This document shows, piece by piece, positions 1 through 7,324 of a stretch of DNA of 64,000 bases. Location of the stretch: assembly GCA_030041435.1 (NCBI GenBank), contig JASHNW010000060.1, positions 40,842 through 104,841 on the forward strand, in the 5' to 3' direction. The first letter of the stretch is position 1, and the number at the start of each line of letters is the position of its first letter. The translations under genes and the position numbers were made by a program. The notes under the pieces are model-generated. The model worked only from the letters and a program-made list of their open reading frames with translations, was not told the DNA's origin and did not search any database. The DNA comes from Acidobacteriaceae bacterium. Lineage in GTDB: Bacteria > Acidobacteriota > Terriglobia > Terriglobales > Acidobacteriaceae.

Positions 1-400
1 CGGGGCTTTCGCCGGCCGTGGAGATGGCAATTTGCAGATCCCCGCGGCTTACGACCGATCCAAAGTAGAAATCGCAGTTCGGCGGATCGTCGACGGCGTT
101 GCAAAGGACATTGCGGCGCAGAGCCTCCTCGTAAACGGCGCGGTTCACGGCGGGCGCGTTGGTCGCCGCGATCACGAGGAATACGCCTTCGAGGTCGGAA
201 GCCTGAAAGAGGCGCCGGCGCCAGGTCAAAGCGCCCTCGGTTGCCAGCGTCCTGACCGCAACGGCTGCCTCGGGAGCGACGACAGCGATTGCAGCTCCGG
301 CGTTGCGCAGACTTTGGATTTTCGCCAGCGCGACGGTGCCGGCGCCGACAACAAGGCACGGCCGGCGCTCAAGGCGAAGAAAGATGGGCAACAGGCTCAC
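1..400 (-). CDS. Siroheme synthase N-terminal part (precorrin-2 dehydrogenase / sirohydrochlorin ferrochelatase), cut by the window edge
   Basis: The visible part is the NAD-binding Rossmann domain of the CysG N-terminal/Met8 family, which oxidises precorrin-2 and inserts iron to make siroheme. It opens with SLLPIFLRLERRPCLVVGAG, the usual family start with its GxGxxA-type nucleotide loop, and continues through a conserved CNAVDDPPNCDFYF segment. The start is a GTG at 400, ten bases past the stop of the sulfite/nitrite reductase, with AGGAG about ten bases upstream. The gene runs off the left edge, so whether a uroporphyrinogen methyltransferase domain follows is unknown. It supplies the siroheme cofactor of its upstream neighbour and probably shares that gene's attenuated promoter. 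Confidence 0.88.
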   Translation of the reverse strand, partial: MSLLPIFLRLERRPCLVVGAGTVALAKIQSLRNAGAAIAVVAPEAAVAVRTLATEGALTWRRRLFQASDLEGVFLVIAATNAPAVNRAVYEEALRRNVLCNAVDDPPNCDFYFGSVVSRGDLQIAISTAGESP

Positions 401-410
401 GGGCGTCTCC

Positions 411-2123
411 TCAACCAGCCAGCTCGACGGGAACGCGGCCGCTGGGCAGGTCGCGCTCGACGGGAACCAGATCCTCGCCGGCCAGCGCGGCGCGAAGCTC
501 CGCGTCGCTGCTGCGGCCAAAATACCTGCGCAGGGTCTCGTTCGGCTCGCGCTCGGCGAGATACCTGCGCAGCAGACGTTCGACGGCGTCCGGGACCAGG
601 TGTGCGGGTGTGCGGAATCCAACAGGACGAGCGGTCCCGGCATGCTTGCCGACCGACCCGCCGACACAGAAGTAGTATGCGTCAGTCAGCTGTCCTTCGT
701 GCTTGATTTTCTTGCCTTCGAGTCCGAGATCGGCGATCCAGTGCTGACCGCAGCTGTTGGGGCAGCCGGTAACGTGCAGGCGCAGCTGCTGATCGAACTG
801 GGGCAGGCGCTCTTCCAGCTCATCGACCAGCCAGCGCAGGAAGCCTTTCGTCTCGGTGATGGCCAGTTTGCAGAACTCCGTGCCGGTGCAGGCAATGCCG
901 CCGCGCCAGAAGGGCGAGCCGTCGACACGCAGCCCGATGTGTTCCAGCTCGCGGACAAGCTCAGCGGCGCGCGCGGCGGGGATGTTGAGGAAGAGCAGAT
1001 TCTGCATGACGGTGAGGCGCAGTTCGCCGGGATGTCCGCTCCCGGGGCTGCCGAAGCGCTCGGCCAGGTCGGCAGCCGCGGCCAGTTGATCGCCGGTGAG
1101 GCGCCCGCGCAGGACGCTGGCGCCAACATGACACAGGCCGGGCTGCTTCTGGCGATGAATGCCGGTGTGGTCGCGCAGGATATCGTCGGGGATCGCTTCT
1201 TCGACGCCGGGCGAGAGCGTGTAGCCGAGGCGGCTCTCGATCTCAAACAAAAAGCGCTCGGCGGTCCAGCCTTCTTTCATGAACAGGTACTTGAGACGCG
1301 CGCGATCGCGGCTTTCACGGAGAACCTGCTGATCGCGGAAGATTTCGGTGATGGCGCGGACGACCGGCACCGCCTGGTCCTGACGGACAAAGGCGTCGAG
1401 GCGGACGGCGAGATGCGGCTCGTTCGACAGGCCGCCTCCGACGCGAACGGAGTAGCCGATTTCGTCACCGCGGCGGACAGCGGTTAGGGCGATGTCGTTG
1501 ATCTCGGGGTACGAGCACCAGACAGGGCAGCCGGTAACGGAAATCTTGAACTTGCGCGGGAGGTTGTAGAAGTCGTCGTTGCCGCGCAGGGTGCGCGCGA
1601 TCTCGAGAGCGAGGGGCGAGGCGTCGATCAGCTCGTCGTGGGCGATGCCGGCCAGTGGGCAGCCGGTGACATTGCGAACCACGTCGCCGCAGGCTCCTTT
1701 GGGCGAGAGGCCGACGGCGTCCAGAGCCTCCATGATCCCGGGCAGCGACTCGATGGTGAGCCAGTGGTACTGAATATTTTGGCGGACCGTGATGTCGGCG
1801 AGATTGCGGCCGTGGCGCTGTGCGATCTCGGCGAGGACACGGGCCTGGTCAACGCGCAGGATGCCGTTGGGGAGGGCGACGCGCATCATGAAGAACTCCG
1901 TGGCTTTTCCTTCGCCGCCTTTGCCGCCGGTCACGCCGAGGCCGTCGCCCTGGGTATAAATGCCCCACCAGCGGAAGTAAGTGTTCCATTCCTCGGGGAT
2001 GGAGTTGCGGCCGTCACGGGCAAAGGCACGAATCTCGTCGATCGCGTCCCAGGGGTTCTTCTCGCGCTTCAGGCGCTCAGCTTTCTGTGCTTTAGTCTCT
2101 TTAGTTGCAACAAGTTCCGCCAT
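411..2123 (-). CDS. Ferredoxin-type sulfite/nitrite reductase (siroheme, 4Fe-4S)
   Basis: A 570-residue protein with the duplicated ferredoxin-like plus siroheme-binding architecture of assimilatory sulfite and nitrite reductases. The 4Fe-4S/siroheme ligands are C412 and C418 (ACTGTEFCKLA) and C454 and C458 (TGCPNSCGQ). Two further TGCP motifs lie near residues 153 and 198. Reductases of this family carry out the six-electron reduction of sulfite to sulfide or nitrite to ammonia. The sequence alone does not decide the substrate. A cysteine-rich leader peptide and attenuator lie upstream (2165-2334), and the same device precedes cysH at 45 kb. That favours sulfite. Siroheme synthase follows after ten bases, so the two form an operon. 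Confidence 0.9.
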   Translation of the reverse strand: MAELVATKETKAQKAERLKREKNPWDAIDEIRAFARDGRNSIPEEWNTYFRWWGIYTQGDGLGVTGGKGGEGKATEFFMMRVALPNGILRVDQARVLAEIAQRHGRNLADITVRQNIQYHWLTIESLPGIMEALDAVGLSPKGACGDVVRNVTGCPLAGIAHDELIDASPLALEIARTLRGNDDFYNLPRKFKISVTGCPVWCSYPEINDIALTAVRRGDEIGYSVRVGGGLSNEPHLAVRLDAFVRQDQAVPVVRAITEIFRDQQVLRESRDRARLKYLFMKEGWTAERFLFEIESRLGYTLSPGVEEAIPDDILRDHTGIHRQKQPGLCHVGASVLRGRLTGDQLAAAADLAERFGSPGSGHPGELRLTVMQNLLFLNIPAARAAELVRELEHIGLRVDGSPFWRGGIACTGTEFCKLAITETKGFLRWLVDELEERLPQFDQQLRLHVTGCPNSCGQHWIADLGLEGKKIKHEGQLTDAYYFCVGGSVGKHAGTARPVGFRTPAHLVPDAVERLLRRYLAEREPNETLRRYFGRSSDAELRAALAGEDLVPVERDLPSGRVPVELAG

Positions 2124-2164
2124 GATGACTCCGATTCGAACTCAGGAAGGCGATGGGGAGAAAT

Positions 2165-2206
2165 AAAAAGCCCGCGTCAGCGTGGGCTGAAGCGCGGGCT
2201 TATGGG
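2165..2206 (-). terminator. Attenuator terminator in the sulfite reductase leader
   Basis: Read on the minus strand, a hairpin with 9-bp base arms AAGCCCGCG and CGCGGGCTT has an upper CAGC/GCTG stem and a CCAC loop. It is followed at once by TTTTTATTT. It sits about 40 bases before the reductase ATG and after the leader peptide stop, so it can only end transcripts before the operon. The upstream gene is divergent, so this is not that gene's terminator. The segment CCCATAAG (2199-2206) overlaps the foot of the 5' arm and can instead pair with CTTGTGGG at 2232-2239 in the leader-peptide end. Confidence 0.8.
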
Positions 2207-2228
2207 GTGCGGTGCTTTGAGGAGGGGC

Positions 2229-2297
2229 TCACCCACAAGTCCGGCGCAAGGCGCAACAACAAGCGCAACAAGACACCGGCTTGGAGATAAGAACCAT
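2229..2297 (-). CDS. Cysteine-rich leader peptide (22 aa) of the sulfite reductase operon
   Basis: A 22-codon frame, ATG at 2297 and TGA at 2231-2229. Cysteines fall at positions 10, 11, 13, 14, 15 and 21, encoded by TGT TGC GCT TGT TGT TGC and a final TGT; the last four residues are Arg-Thr-Cys-Gly. No Shine-Dalgarno motif precedes it. A TAAGAT -10 box ends 7 bases before the ATG, so the transcript should begin at or next to the start codon (leaderless). The density of Cys codons, the following terminator and the sulfur-reduction operon downstream together indicate a cysteine attenuation peptide. A second peptide of identical length and ending lies at 45036-45104. Confidence 0.82.
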   Translation of the reverse strand: MVLISKPVSCCACCCALRRTCG

Positions 2298-2304
2298 TGG
2301 AATG

Positions 2305-2334
2305 ATCTTAAGGTAACTATGCCCGGAGCGTCAA
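2305..2334 (-). promoter_or_regulatory. Promoter of the cysteine leader / sulfite reductase operon
   Basis: On the minus strand TTGACG (2334-2329) and TAAGAT (2310-2305) are separated by 18 bases, close to the sigma-70 consensus. The expected start site, 6-8 bases past the -10 box, coincides with the ATG of the leader peptide. Confidence 0.75.
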
Positions 2335-2401
2335 AGGAAATCAGCAAAAGCGCTGGAAATGCCGGCCGAGGTCCGAAACGTTCGGCCTATAATCGCCGAT
2401 T

Positions 2402-2962
2402 ATGCTGTGGATTGTGGCGGTTGCGGAGATGTTCGTGTGCTGGGTGGCGTGGTCGCTGGCGTTCATCCGGCCGAGCCGCGAGGCTGCAGGACGTACTGAA
2501 GTCACCCGTGCGCCGTCGTCCAAATGGGGCATCGTGCTGGTGATGGTGGGATTCGCGTTGCTCTGGGCATATGTTCGACCTGTGGGTTTCCGCAAGTCGG
2601 ATCTATCCCTGATCCTGTCCATGGTGCTGGGGCCGCCTTCGGTCGCGCTGGTCTGGGCCGCGACACGGCACCTGGGCAAGCAGTGGCGCTATCAGGCAGC
2701 GTTGCGCGCAGACCATGAGCTGATCCGGACGGGACCGTATGCGTGGATTCGGCACCCCATCTACACATCGATGCTGGGGATGGTGCTGGCAACGGGATTG
2801 TGCTGGACGTGGTGGCCTCTGTTTGTGGCCTCACTGATCTTCTTTGTGGCAGGGACCGAGATTCGGGTGAAAGCCGAAGACCGGCTGCTCGCGGAGCGGT
2901 TCGGGGAGACGTTCGTCGCCTACCGGACCCGAGTTCCGGCGTATTTGCCGTTTGTGCGATGA
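2402..2962 (+). CDS. Isoprenylcysteine carboxylmethyltransferase / phospholipid methyltransferase family membrane protein
   Basis: A 186-residue integral membrane protein with about five hydrophobic segments. The family signature near residues 110-122, GPYAWIRHPIYTSM, contains the RHPxY motif that helps bind S-adenosylmethionine. Proteins of this type methylate small lipid or isoprenoid substrates at the membrane; the substrate here is unknown. A perfect TATAAT (2388-2393) ends 8 bases before the ATG, so the mRNA is probably leaderless; no Shine-Dalgarno is visible. It is divergent from the cysteine leader and convergent with the cytochrome P460-like gene. A second, unrelated-in-position member of the same superfamily lies at 17528-18208. 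Confidence 0.8.
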   Translation: MLWIVAVAEMFVCWVAWSLAFIRPSREAAGRTEVTRAPSSKWGIVLVMVGFALLWAYVRPVGFRKSDLSLILSMVLGPPSVALVWAATRHLGKQWRYQAALRADHELIRTGPYAWIRHPIYTSMLGMVLATGLCWTWWPLFVASLIFFVAGTEIRVKAEDRLLAERFGETFVAYRTRVPAYLPFVR

Positions 2963-2975
2963 CCGCTGCTCCGCA

Positions 2976-3560
2976 TCATCTAAACGGGTAAGCCGTGAAA
3001 ATGTAGTCTGTTGCCTTCACCTTCGAATGGCACTGGCCGTAACAATAACTCTTGCCGAACGAGGCATCTTTCCCATAAGCAGTGAACGAATCGGACTTGG
3101 CATCGTAATTAAACTGCGCATATCCCCATCCACTCGTGTCCGGGAATCTCCTGGAATCCTTCTCGATGAAGGCGAGCACTGTCAGCGTGTCCGGTACCTC
3201 GACCGCATAGGGAGACAAGGGGTTGGTTTTTTTGGTCCACATGATCTTTACAATTTTGGCGCCGTCGGGGAAGGGCTTGCCGTTGCCGGGGATGCCTGAT
3301 TTGTAGGCTTTTATCATCGCGGGATTCCCCAGTATGGCCTTGATCGTAGTATTGGTCCGGCTGACGGCGACGTCCTGCCAATCTTCGTAGCCTTTGAACT
3401 CAGAGAACGAGACCCCGTTCAGGGCTTTCAACGCATACCGGTCCTGCGCCGACTTCTGCTGCGCCGCGTTCTGCTGCGCCACAAGGACAATGCCGGCGAG
3501 CACAGTTAGCGATGCGATAACGATCACAATCGTGCGGGAGTTCCTGCTTCTCATCTCCAT
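2976..3560 (-). CDS. Cytochrome P460-like secreted/anchored haem protein
   Basis: A 194-residue protein with an N-terminal hydrophobic segment (residues 10-28) that serves as signal or anchor. The rest resembles the cytochrome P460 domain: a conserved aromatic-rich core and a C-terminal haem motif at residues 173-178. The motif reads C-Y-G-Q-C-H, that is CxxxCH, rather than the usual CxxCH. P460 proteins oxidise hydroxylamine or detoxify NO-type compounds in the periplasm; the role here is unproven. The ATG at 3560 is preferred over the longer frame to 3692 because AGAGGGGG lies just upstream and the signal segment begins there. Confidence 0.75.
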   Translation of the reverse strand: MEMRSRNSRTIVIVIASLTVLAGIVLVAQQNAAQQKSAQDRYALKALNGVSFSEFKGYEDWQDVAVSRTNTTIKAILGNPAMIKAYKSGIPGNGKPFPDGAKIVKIMWTKKTNPLSPYAVEVPDTLTVLAFIEKDSRRFPDTSGWGYAQFNYDAKSDSFTAYGKDASFGKSYCYGQCHSKVKATDYIFTAYPFR

Positions 3561-3850
3561 TGCCCCCTCTTCTGAGCCGCTGGTCATGCACCCGAAAATC
3601 TGCCTTTGCGTTTGCCGGGCTTTGATCCAGTTGGGCTGAAGCGATATGACCAGAAGCGCAGCGGCGGAACAATCAGACGAAGGTATCGGCAATACTTTGG
3701 TATGGGATTTCGATTTTGATCTCCGGGATGGGCAGCGTTGCAGACTCAGGGTTTTTGACTTGGGACGGGCGACGATTTATAACGGCCTTTCCGGCTGAAA
3801 TTTTTTCTGACGGGAAAAGAAGGCGCGAGGGCGCGGCGGGAATCTTCCTG

Positions 3851-4062
3851 CCGGTGCGTTCGCGTAAAGCCAGAATTCGCACAGGGATGCTCGGGAAGGC
3901 GGTGAAAATCCGCCACTGCCCCGCAACTGTAAGCGCGTGGTCCTGCGTCTGGTCTTTTTGAGACGCAGGAAAAGCCAGGCCGAAGCGCCACTGGAGCCCA
4001 GGGGTTCCGGGAAGGCTGCCGGGCTTTGTTCCCCAGGAACGACGCGCAAGTCAGGAGACCGG
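3851..4062 (+). ncRNA. Cobalamin riboswitch
   Basis: The conserved core is present: GGGAAGGCGGTGAAAATCCG, then CCGCAACTGTAAGC, an internal AGCCAG segment, and the B12 box AAGTCAGGAGACC (4048-4060). A terminal P1 helix can form between CCGGT at 3851 and ACCGG at 4058. The TonB receptor starts 70 bases downstream. A small hairpin CGTTCC/GGAACG (about 4107-4122) lies directly before its GGAGG ribosome site, which suggests that ligand binding controls translation of the receptor. Confidence 0.93.
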
Positions 4063-4130
4063 TCCCGTGTGCCAGGGCGGGCGCTGCTGCGCCGACTCGT
4101 TCACCGCGTTCCGAGGGGAACGGAGGACTT

Positions 4131-6635
4131 ATGACGTATTTTCCGCGGCCTGTGCGCCGCCTTCTTTGCATTTTCGGGCTGACTGCCGCGACGACTGCGA
4201 GCCACGCGGTCACCGTTCATGGAACGGTGACGGATCCGCTGGGAGCGCCCATTGCGCACGCCGTTGTGGCGCTGGTGCATGACGGCAAGGTCATCGTGTC
4301 CGGACAGACCGGCTTTGACGGGAGCTACACCCTTTCCAGCGCCGATTCAGGGCGCTTTTACGTTCTGGCGTCGGGGCATTCATTCCGGCAACTGCAGACG
4401 CAGAGTTTTTACGGCGGGACCCTGGACGATGTGGCACAGAACGTGGTGCTGGAGCCGGAGTGGGTGCGGCAGTCGGTGGTGGTGACGGCGACGGGCGAGC
4501 CGGAGCCGCAGGCGCAAACCAGCGGATCGGTGACGGGGATTGGGGCAACGCAGTACGAGAACCGGATGACGATTGTCGACACTCTGCGGCAGATTCCGGG
4601 ACTGGACGTGGTGCAGACAGGCGAACTGGGCGGGGAGACGTCGCTGTTCATCCGCGGGGGCTCGTCGACGGCGAACCGGGTGGTGATGGACGGCGTGCCC
4701 ATCGAGGATATTGGCGGGCGGTTCGACTTTACGAATCTGGCGACGACGGGCCTCGAAAGCGTGGAAGCGTACCGCGGGCCGAACAGTGTGCTTTACGGGT
4801 CCGATGCTGCGGCGGGTGTGGTGGCGGTGACAACGCCGCGCGGGAGCACACCGTTTCCGTCCCTGCTGTACGAGGGCAGCGCAGGGAGCTTTGGCACGTA
4901 CAGGAACCAGGTGCAGCTGGCGGGGATGAAGCGGAAGCTGGATTACTATGGCGGATTCTCTAGCCTGGAGACGCGGAATTCGATCCCGATGGATGCGTAC
5001 CACGATGACACGGGAGTGGCGAACGTGGGCTGGAGCTGGTCGGCGAAGACCGAGATGCGGGTGACCGCGCGTAACAGCGATTCGGCGACGGGGCTGCCGG
5101 CGGGGAACAGCGGCTACTCGTTCTATGGGATCGCGAACGACGGCAAGCAGCTGGACCAGGACACCTATGGAACCGGCACGATTACGCATGCGTTTCGCGA
5201 CAACCTGCACGCGACGGCGCGGTATGGGCTGGTGCGAAAACGCGAGGAGAGCGAGCAGTGGTATCCGGCGGGGAATTTGATCGCGGGCAATTATTACGGC
5301 GATTTCGAAACGGTGACAGGCGCCAATGGCGACACGGTGCGCGGGCTGGCGCTGCTGAATTACGGATCGTCGTCCGGGGCGGTGTATCCCTACCAGCTGG
5401 CGCTGGCGTCGAACCGTGACGATCTGTATGCGGAGATGAATTACGTGCACGGGCCGCATCTGGCGGTGGTCGGGGGCGCGCGGTACGAGAACGAGCGCGG
5501 CGTGGAGAAGGAGCCGGTGTACGCCTACCGCGAGGGCCTGGAGCGGGAGAACTACGATTACCAGGCGCAGGTGGGCGGCGAGTTTAAGAATCGGCTGTTC
5601 TACACGGCGGCCGGGAACGTGGAGAAGAACGGGCTGTTTGGGACGGTTGGGACGCCGCACGCGGGCGGAAGCTACTACCTGGTGCGGCCGGGCAAGGGAG
5701 CGCGGGGGACGAAGCTGGACTTCAACTTTGCGCGTGGGTACCAGGAGCCGACGCTCGATCAGCAGTTCGGGTCGCTCTATACGTTCCTGACGAAAAACGG
5801 CGGCCAGGCGACGGCGGCACAATATGGAATTACGCCGATCGGCGCGGAGCAGGCACGAACGTACGACGGAGGGGTGGAGCAGAGCCTGTTCAGCGAAAAA
5901 GTAACTCTGCGCGCTACCTATTTTCACAACGAGTTTGGGAACCAGATTGAGGCGGTGCCGGCGTCGCTGGTGCCGGTGCTGTTGCCGAACCTTACGGCAG
6001 CGCAGCAGCAGAGCCTGCAGGCGTTTCTGAACAACAATTACGCGTACGAGCTGGATTTGAATTCGATGTCGTACCGGGCGCAGGGCGCCGAGGGCGAGGT
6101 GGAGTACGGGCTGGGGAAGAGCGTCTTCCTGCGCGGCGGGTATACGTATCTGGACGCGGTGGTGCAGCGCTCGTTCGCGTCAGATGGACCGAGCGCCTGC
6201 AGTTCGACCGGAACGACGGGGCCGTGCACGAATCCGGGCTTTCCGGGGATTCCGATCGGGAACTATGCGCCACTGATTGGGGCGCGGCCGTTCCGCAGGC
6301 CGCCGCACACAGCGTTCGCCAGCGCGATCTACACGGGAAGAAAATGGACCGGCGTGGTCGATGCGGCGTACGCCAGCCGCAGCGACGACTCGACCTACCT
6401 GGGTGGCGATGACGTGAACGGGGGCAACACGCTGCTGCTGCCGAACCGCGACCTGGACTATGCCTACGCGAAGATCGACGTGGGCGCCAGCTATGAGTGG
6501 AAGCCGTGGGCGACGGTGTACTCACAACTGAATAACCTGAGCAGCAACCAGCACATTGGACCGATCGGCTATCCGTCGCTGCCGTTCACCTTCGAGACGG
6601 GAATGCGCTTCACGCTGAGCCTGGGCAAGCGGTAA
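4131..6635 (+). CDS. TonB-dependent outer-membrane receptor, cobalamin-regulated (BtuB-like role)
   Basis: An 834-residue protein with a signal peptide (residues 1-24, ending near SHA), a carboxypeptidase-like regulatory domain (about 26-110), a plug domain (about 130-260, with TLRQIPGLDVV, IRGGSS and the RGPNSVLYGSDAAAGVV segment) and a C-terminal beta-barrel. It should import a corrinoid across the outer membrane, energised by TonB. The substrate is inferred from the cobalamin riboswitch at 3851-4062. Start ATG 4131 follows GGAGG by five bases. No TonB/ExbBD or BtuCDF genes are nearby. Confidence 0.9.
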   Translation: MTYFPRPVRRLLCIFGLTAATTASHAVTVHGTVTDPLGAPIAHAVVALVHDGKVIVSGQTGFDGSYTLSSADSGRFYVLASGHSFRQLQTQSFYGGTLDDVAQNVVLEPEWVRQSVVVTATGEPEPQAQTSGSVTGIGATQYENRMTIVDTLRQIPGLDVVQTGELGGETSLFIRGGSSTANRVVMDGVPIEDIGGRFDFTNLATTGLESVEAYRGPNSVLYGSDAAAGVVAVTTPRGSTPFPSLLYEGSAGSFGTYRNQVQLAGMKRKLDYYGGFSSLETRNSIPMDAYHDDTGVANVGWSWSAKTEMRVTARNSDSATGLPAGNSGYSFYGIANDGKQLDQDTYGTGTITHAFRDNLHATARYGLVRKREESEQWYPAGNLIAGNYYGDFETVTGANGDTVRGLALLNYGSSSGAVYPYQLALASNRDDLYAEMNYVHGPHLAVVGGARYENERGVEKEPVYAYREGLERENYDYQAQVGGEFKNRLFYTAAGNVEKNGLFGTVGTPHAGGSYYLVRPGKGARGTKLDFNFARGYQEPTLDQQFGSLYTFLTKNGGQATAAQYGITPIGAEQARTYDGGVEQSLFSEKVTLRATYFHNEFGNQIEAVPASLVPVLLPNLTAAQQQSLQAFLNNNYAYELDLNSMSYRAQGAEGEVEYGLGKSVFLRGGYTYLDAVVQRSFASDGPSACSSTGTTGPCTNPGFPGIPIGNYAPLIGARPFRRPPHTAFASAIYTGRKWTGVVDAAYASRSDDSTYLGGDDVNGGNTLLLPNRDLDYAYAKIDVGASYEWKPWATVYSQLNNLSSNQHIGPIGYPSLPFTFETGMRFTLSLGKR

Positions 6636-6763
6636 GACGGTTGACACAGGTCCCGGCAGGCGGAGTTACGAAGGGCGCGTGCGGTGCTGTGAAAAGCATC
6701 TGGCCGCCGCGCCAATTCCTGCTGCAGAAGGGGCGTATACTGCGCGCAAAAGGGGGTGCCGGT

Positions 6764-7294
6764 ATGACGATCGCGGAGAAAATGCTGCGGCAATTCGATG
6801 AAGAGTTCGGCTATACGAGGGCGTTTTTGGCGCTGGTTCCGGACGAGAAGCTGCTGTGGAAGCCGCATGAGAAGTCAATGGAACTGGGGCGTCTGGCATG
6901 GCACCTGACGGATTTCCCGGAATGGACGGTGTTGACGCTGACCACCGACCACTATGCGATGACCCCGGAGGAAGGCGAAAAGGCCATGTCCGGCTGGAAG
7001 GGGATGAAGCGGGCGGACATGCTGGCGCGCTTCGACGGGGATTTGCCGCAGGCGCGGGCGGCGCTGGAGGCGACCAGCGACGAGGAGATGGCGCGGACGT
7101 GGACGATGGAGTGGAACGGAGAAACCATCGTCAACGATTTGCGCGAGGACGTGTACCGGAAGTGGACGATCGGCCACATGGTGCATCATCGCGCGCAGCT
7201 GGGCGTGTATCTGCGACTGCTGGGTATTGCGATTCCGGGGTGCTACGGGCCGTCGGCGGACGAGATGGCTCAGGAGCGCGCGGCGGCAGCGTAG
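6764..7294 (+). CDS. DinB-family four-helix metal-binding protein
   Basis: A 176-residue protein of the DinB/YfiT fold. The expected metal-binding histidines are visible: one in GRLAWHLTDFPEW and the HxxxH pair in IGHMVHHRAQLGVYLR near the C-terminus. DinB-like proteins are putative metal-dependent transferases or hydrolases, often thiol-linked, but few have known substrates. The ATG at 6764 was chosen over an earlier frame because AGGGGG lies upstream and the family begins with a helix like MTIAEKMLRQF. It appears monocistronic, between the TonB receptor and a convergent kinase gene. Confidence 0.82.
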   Translation: MTIAEKMLRQFDEEFGYTRAFLALVPDEKLLWKPHEKSMELGRLAWHLTDFPEWTVLTLTTDHYAMTPEEGEKAMSGWKGMKRADMLARFDGDLPQARAALEATSDEEMARTWTMEWNGETIVNDLREDVYRKWTIGHMVHHRAQLGVYLRLLGIAIPGCYGPSADEMAQERAAAA

Positions 7295-7324
7295 GCAACA
7301 GGACCGAGACGGGTGATGGGGCGG

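Noticed and set aside
2165..2206. Reading the leader hairpin as an ordinary terminator of an upstream gene
   Set aside because: The neighbouring gene upstream is divergent, so nothing transcribed toward the hairpin ends there apart from the leader itself.
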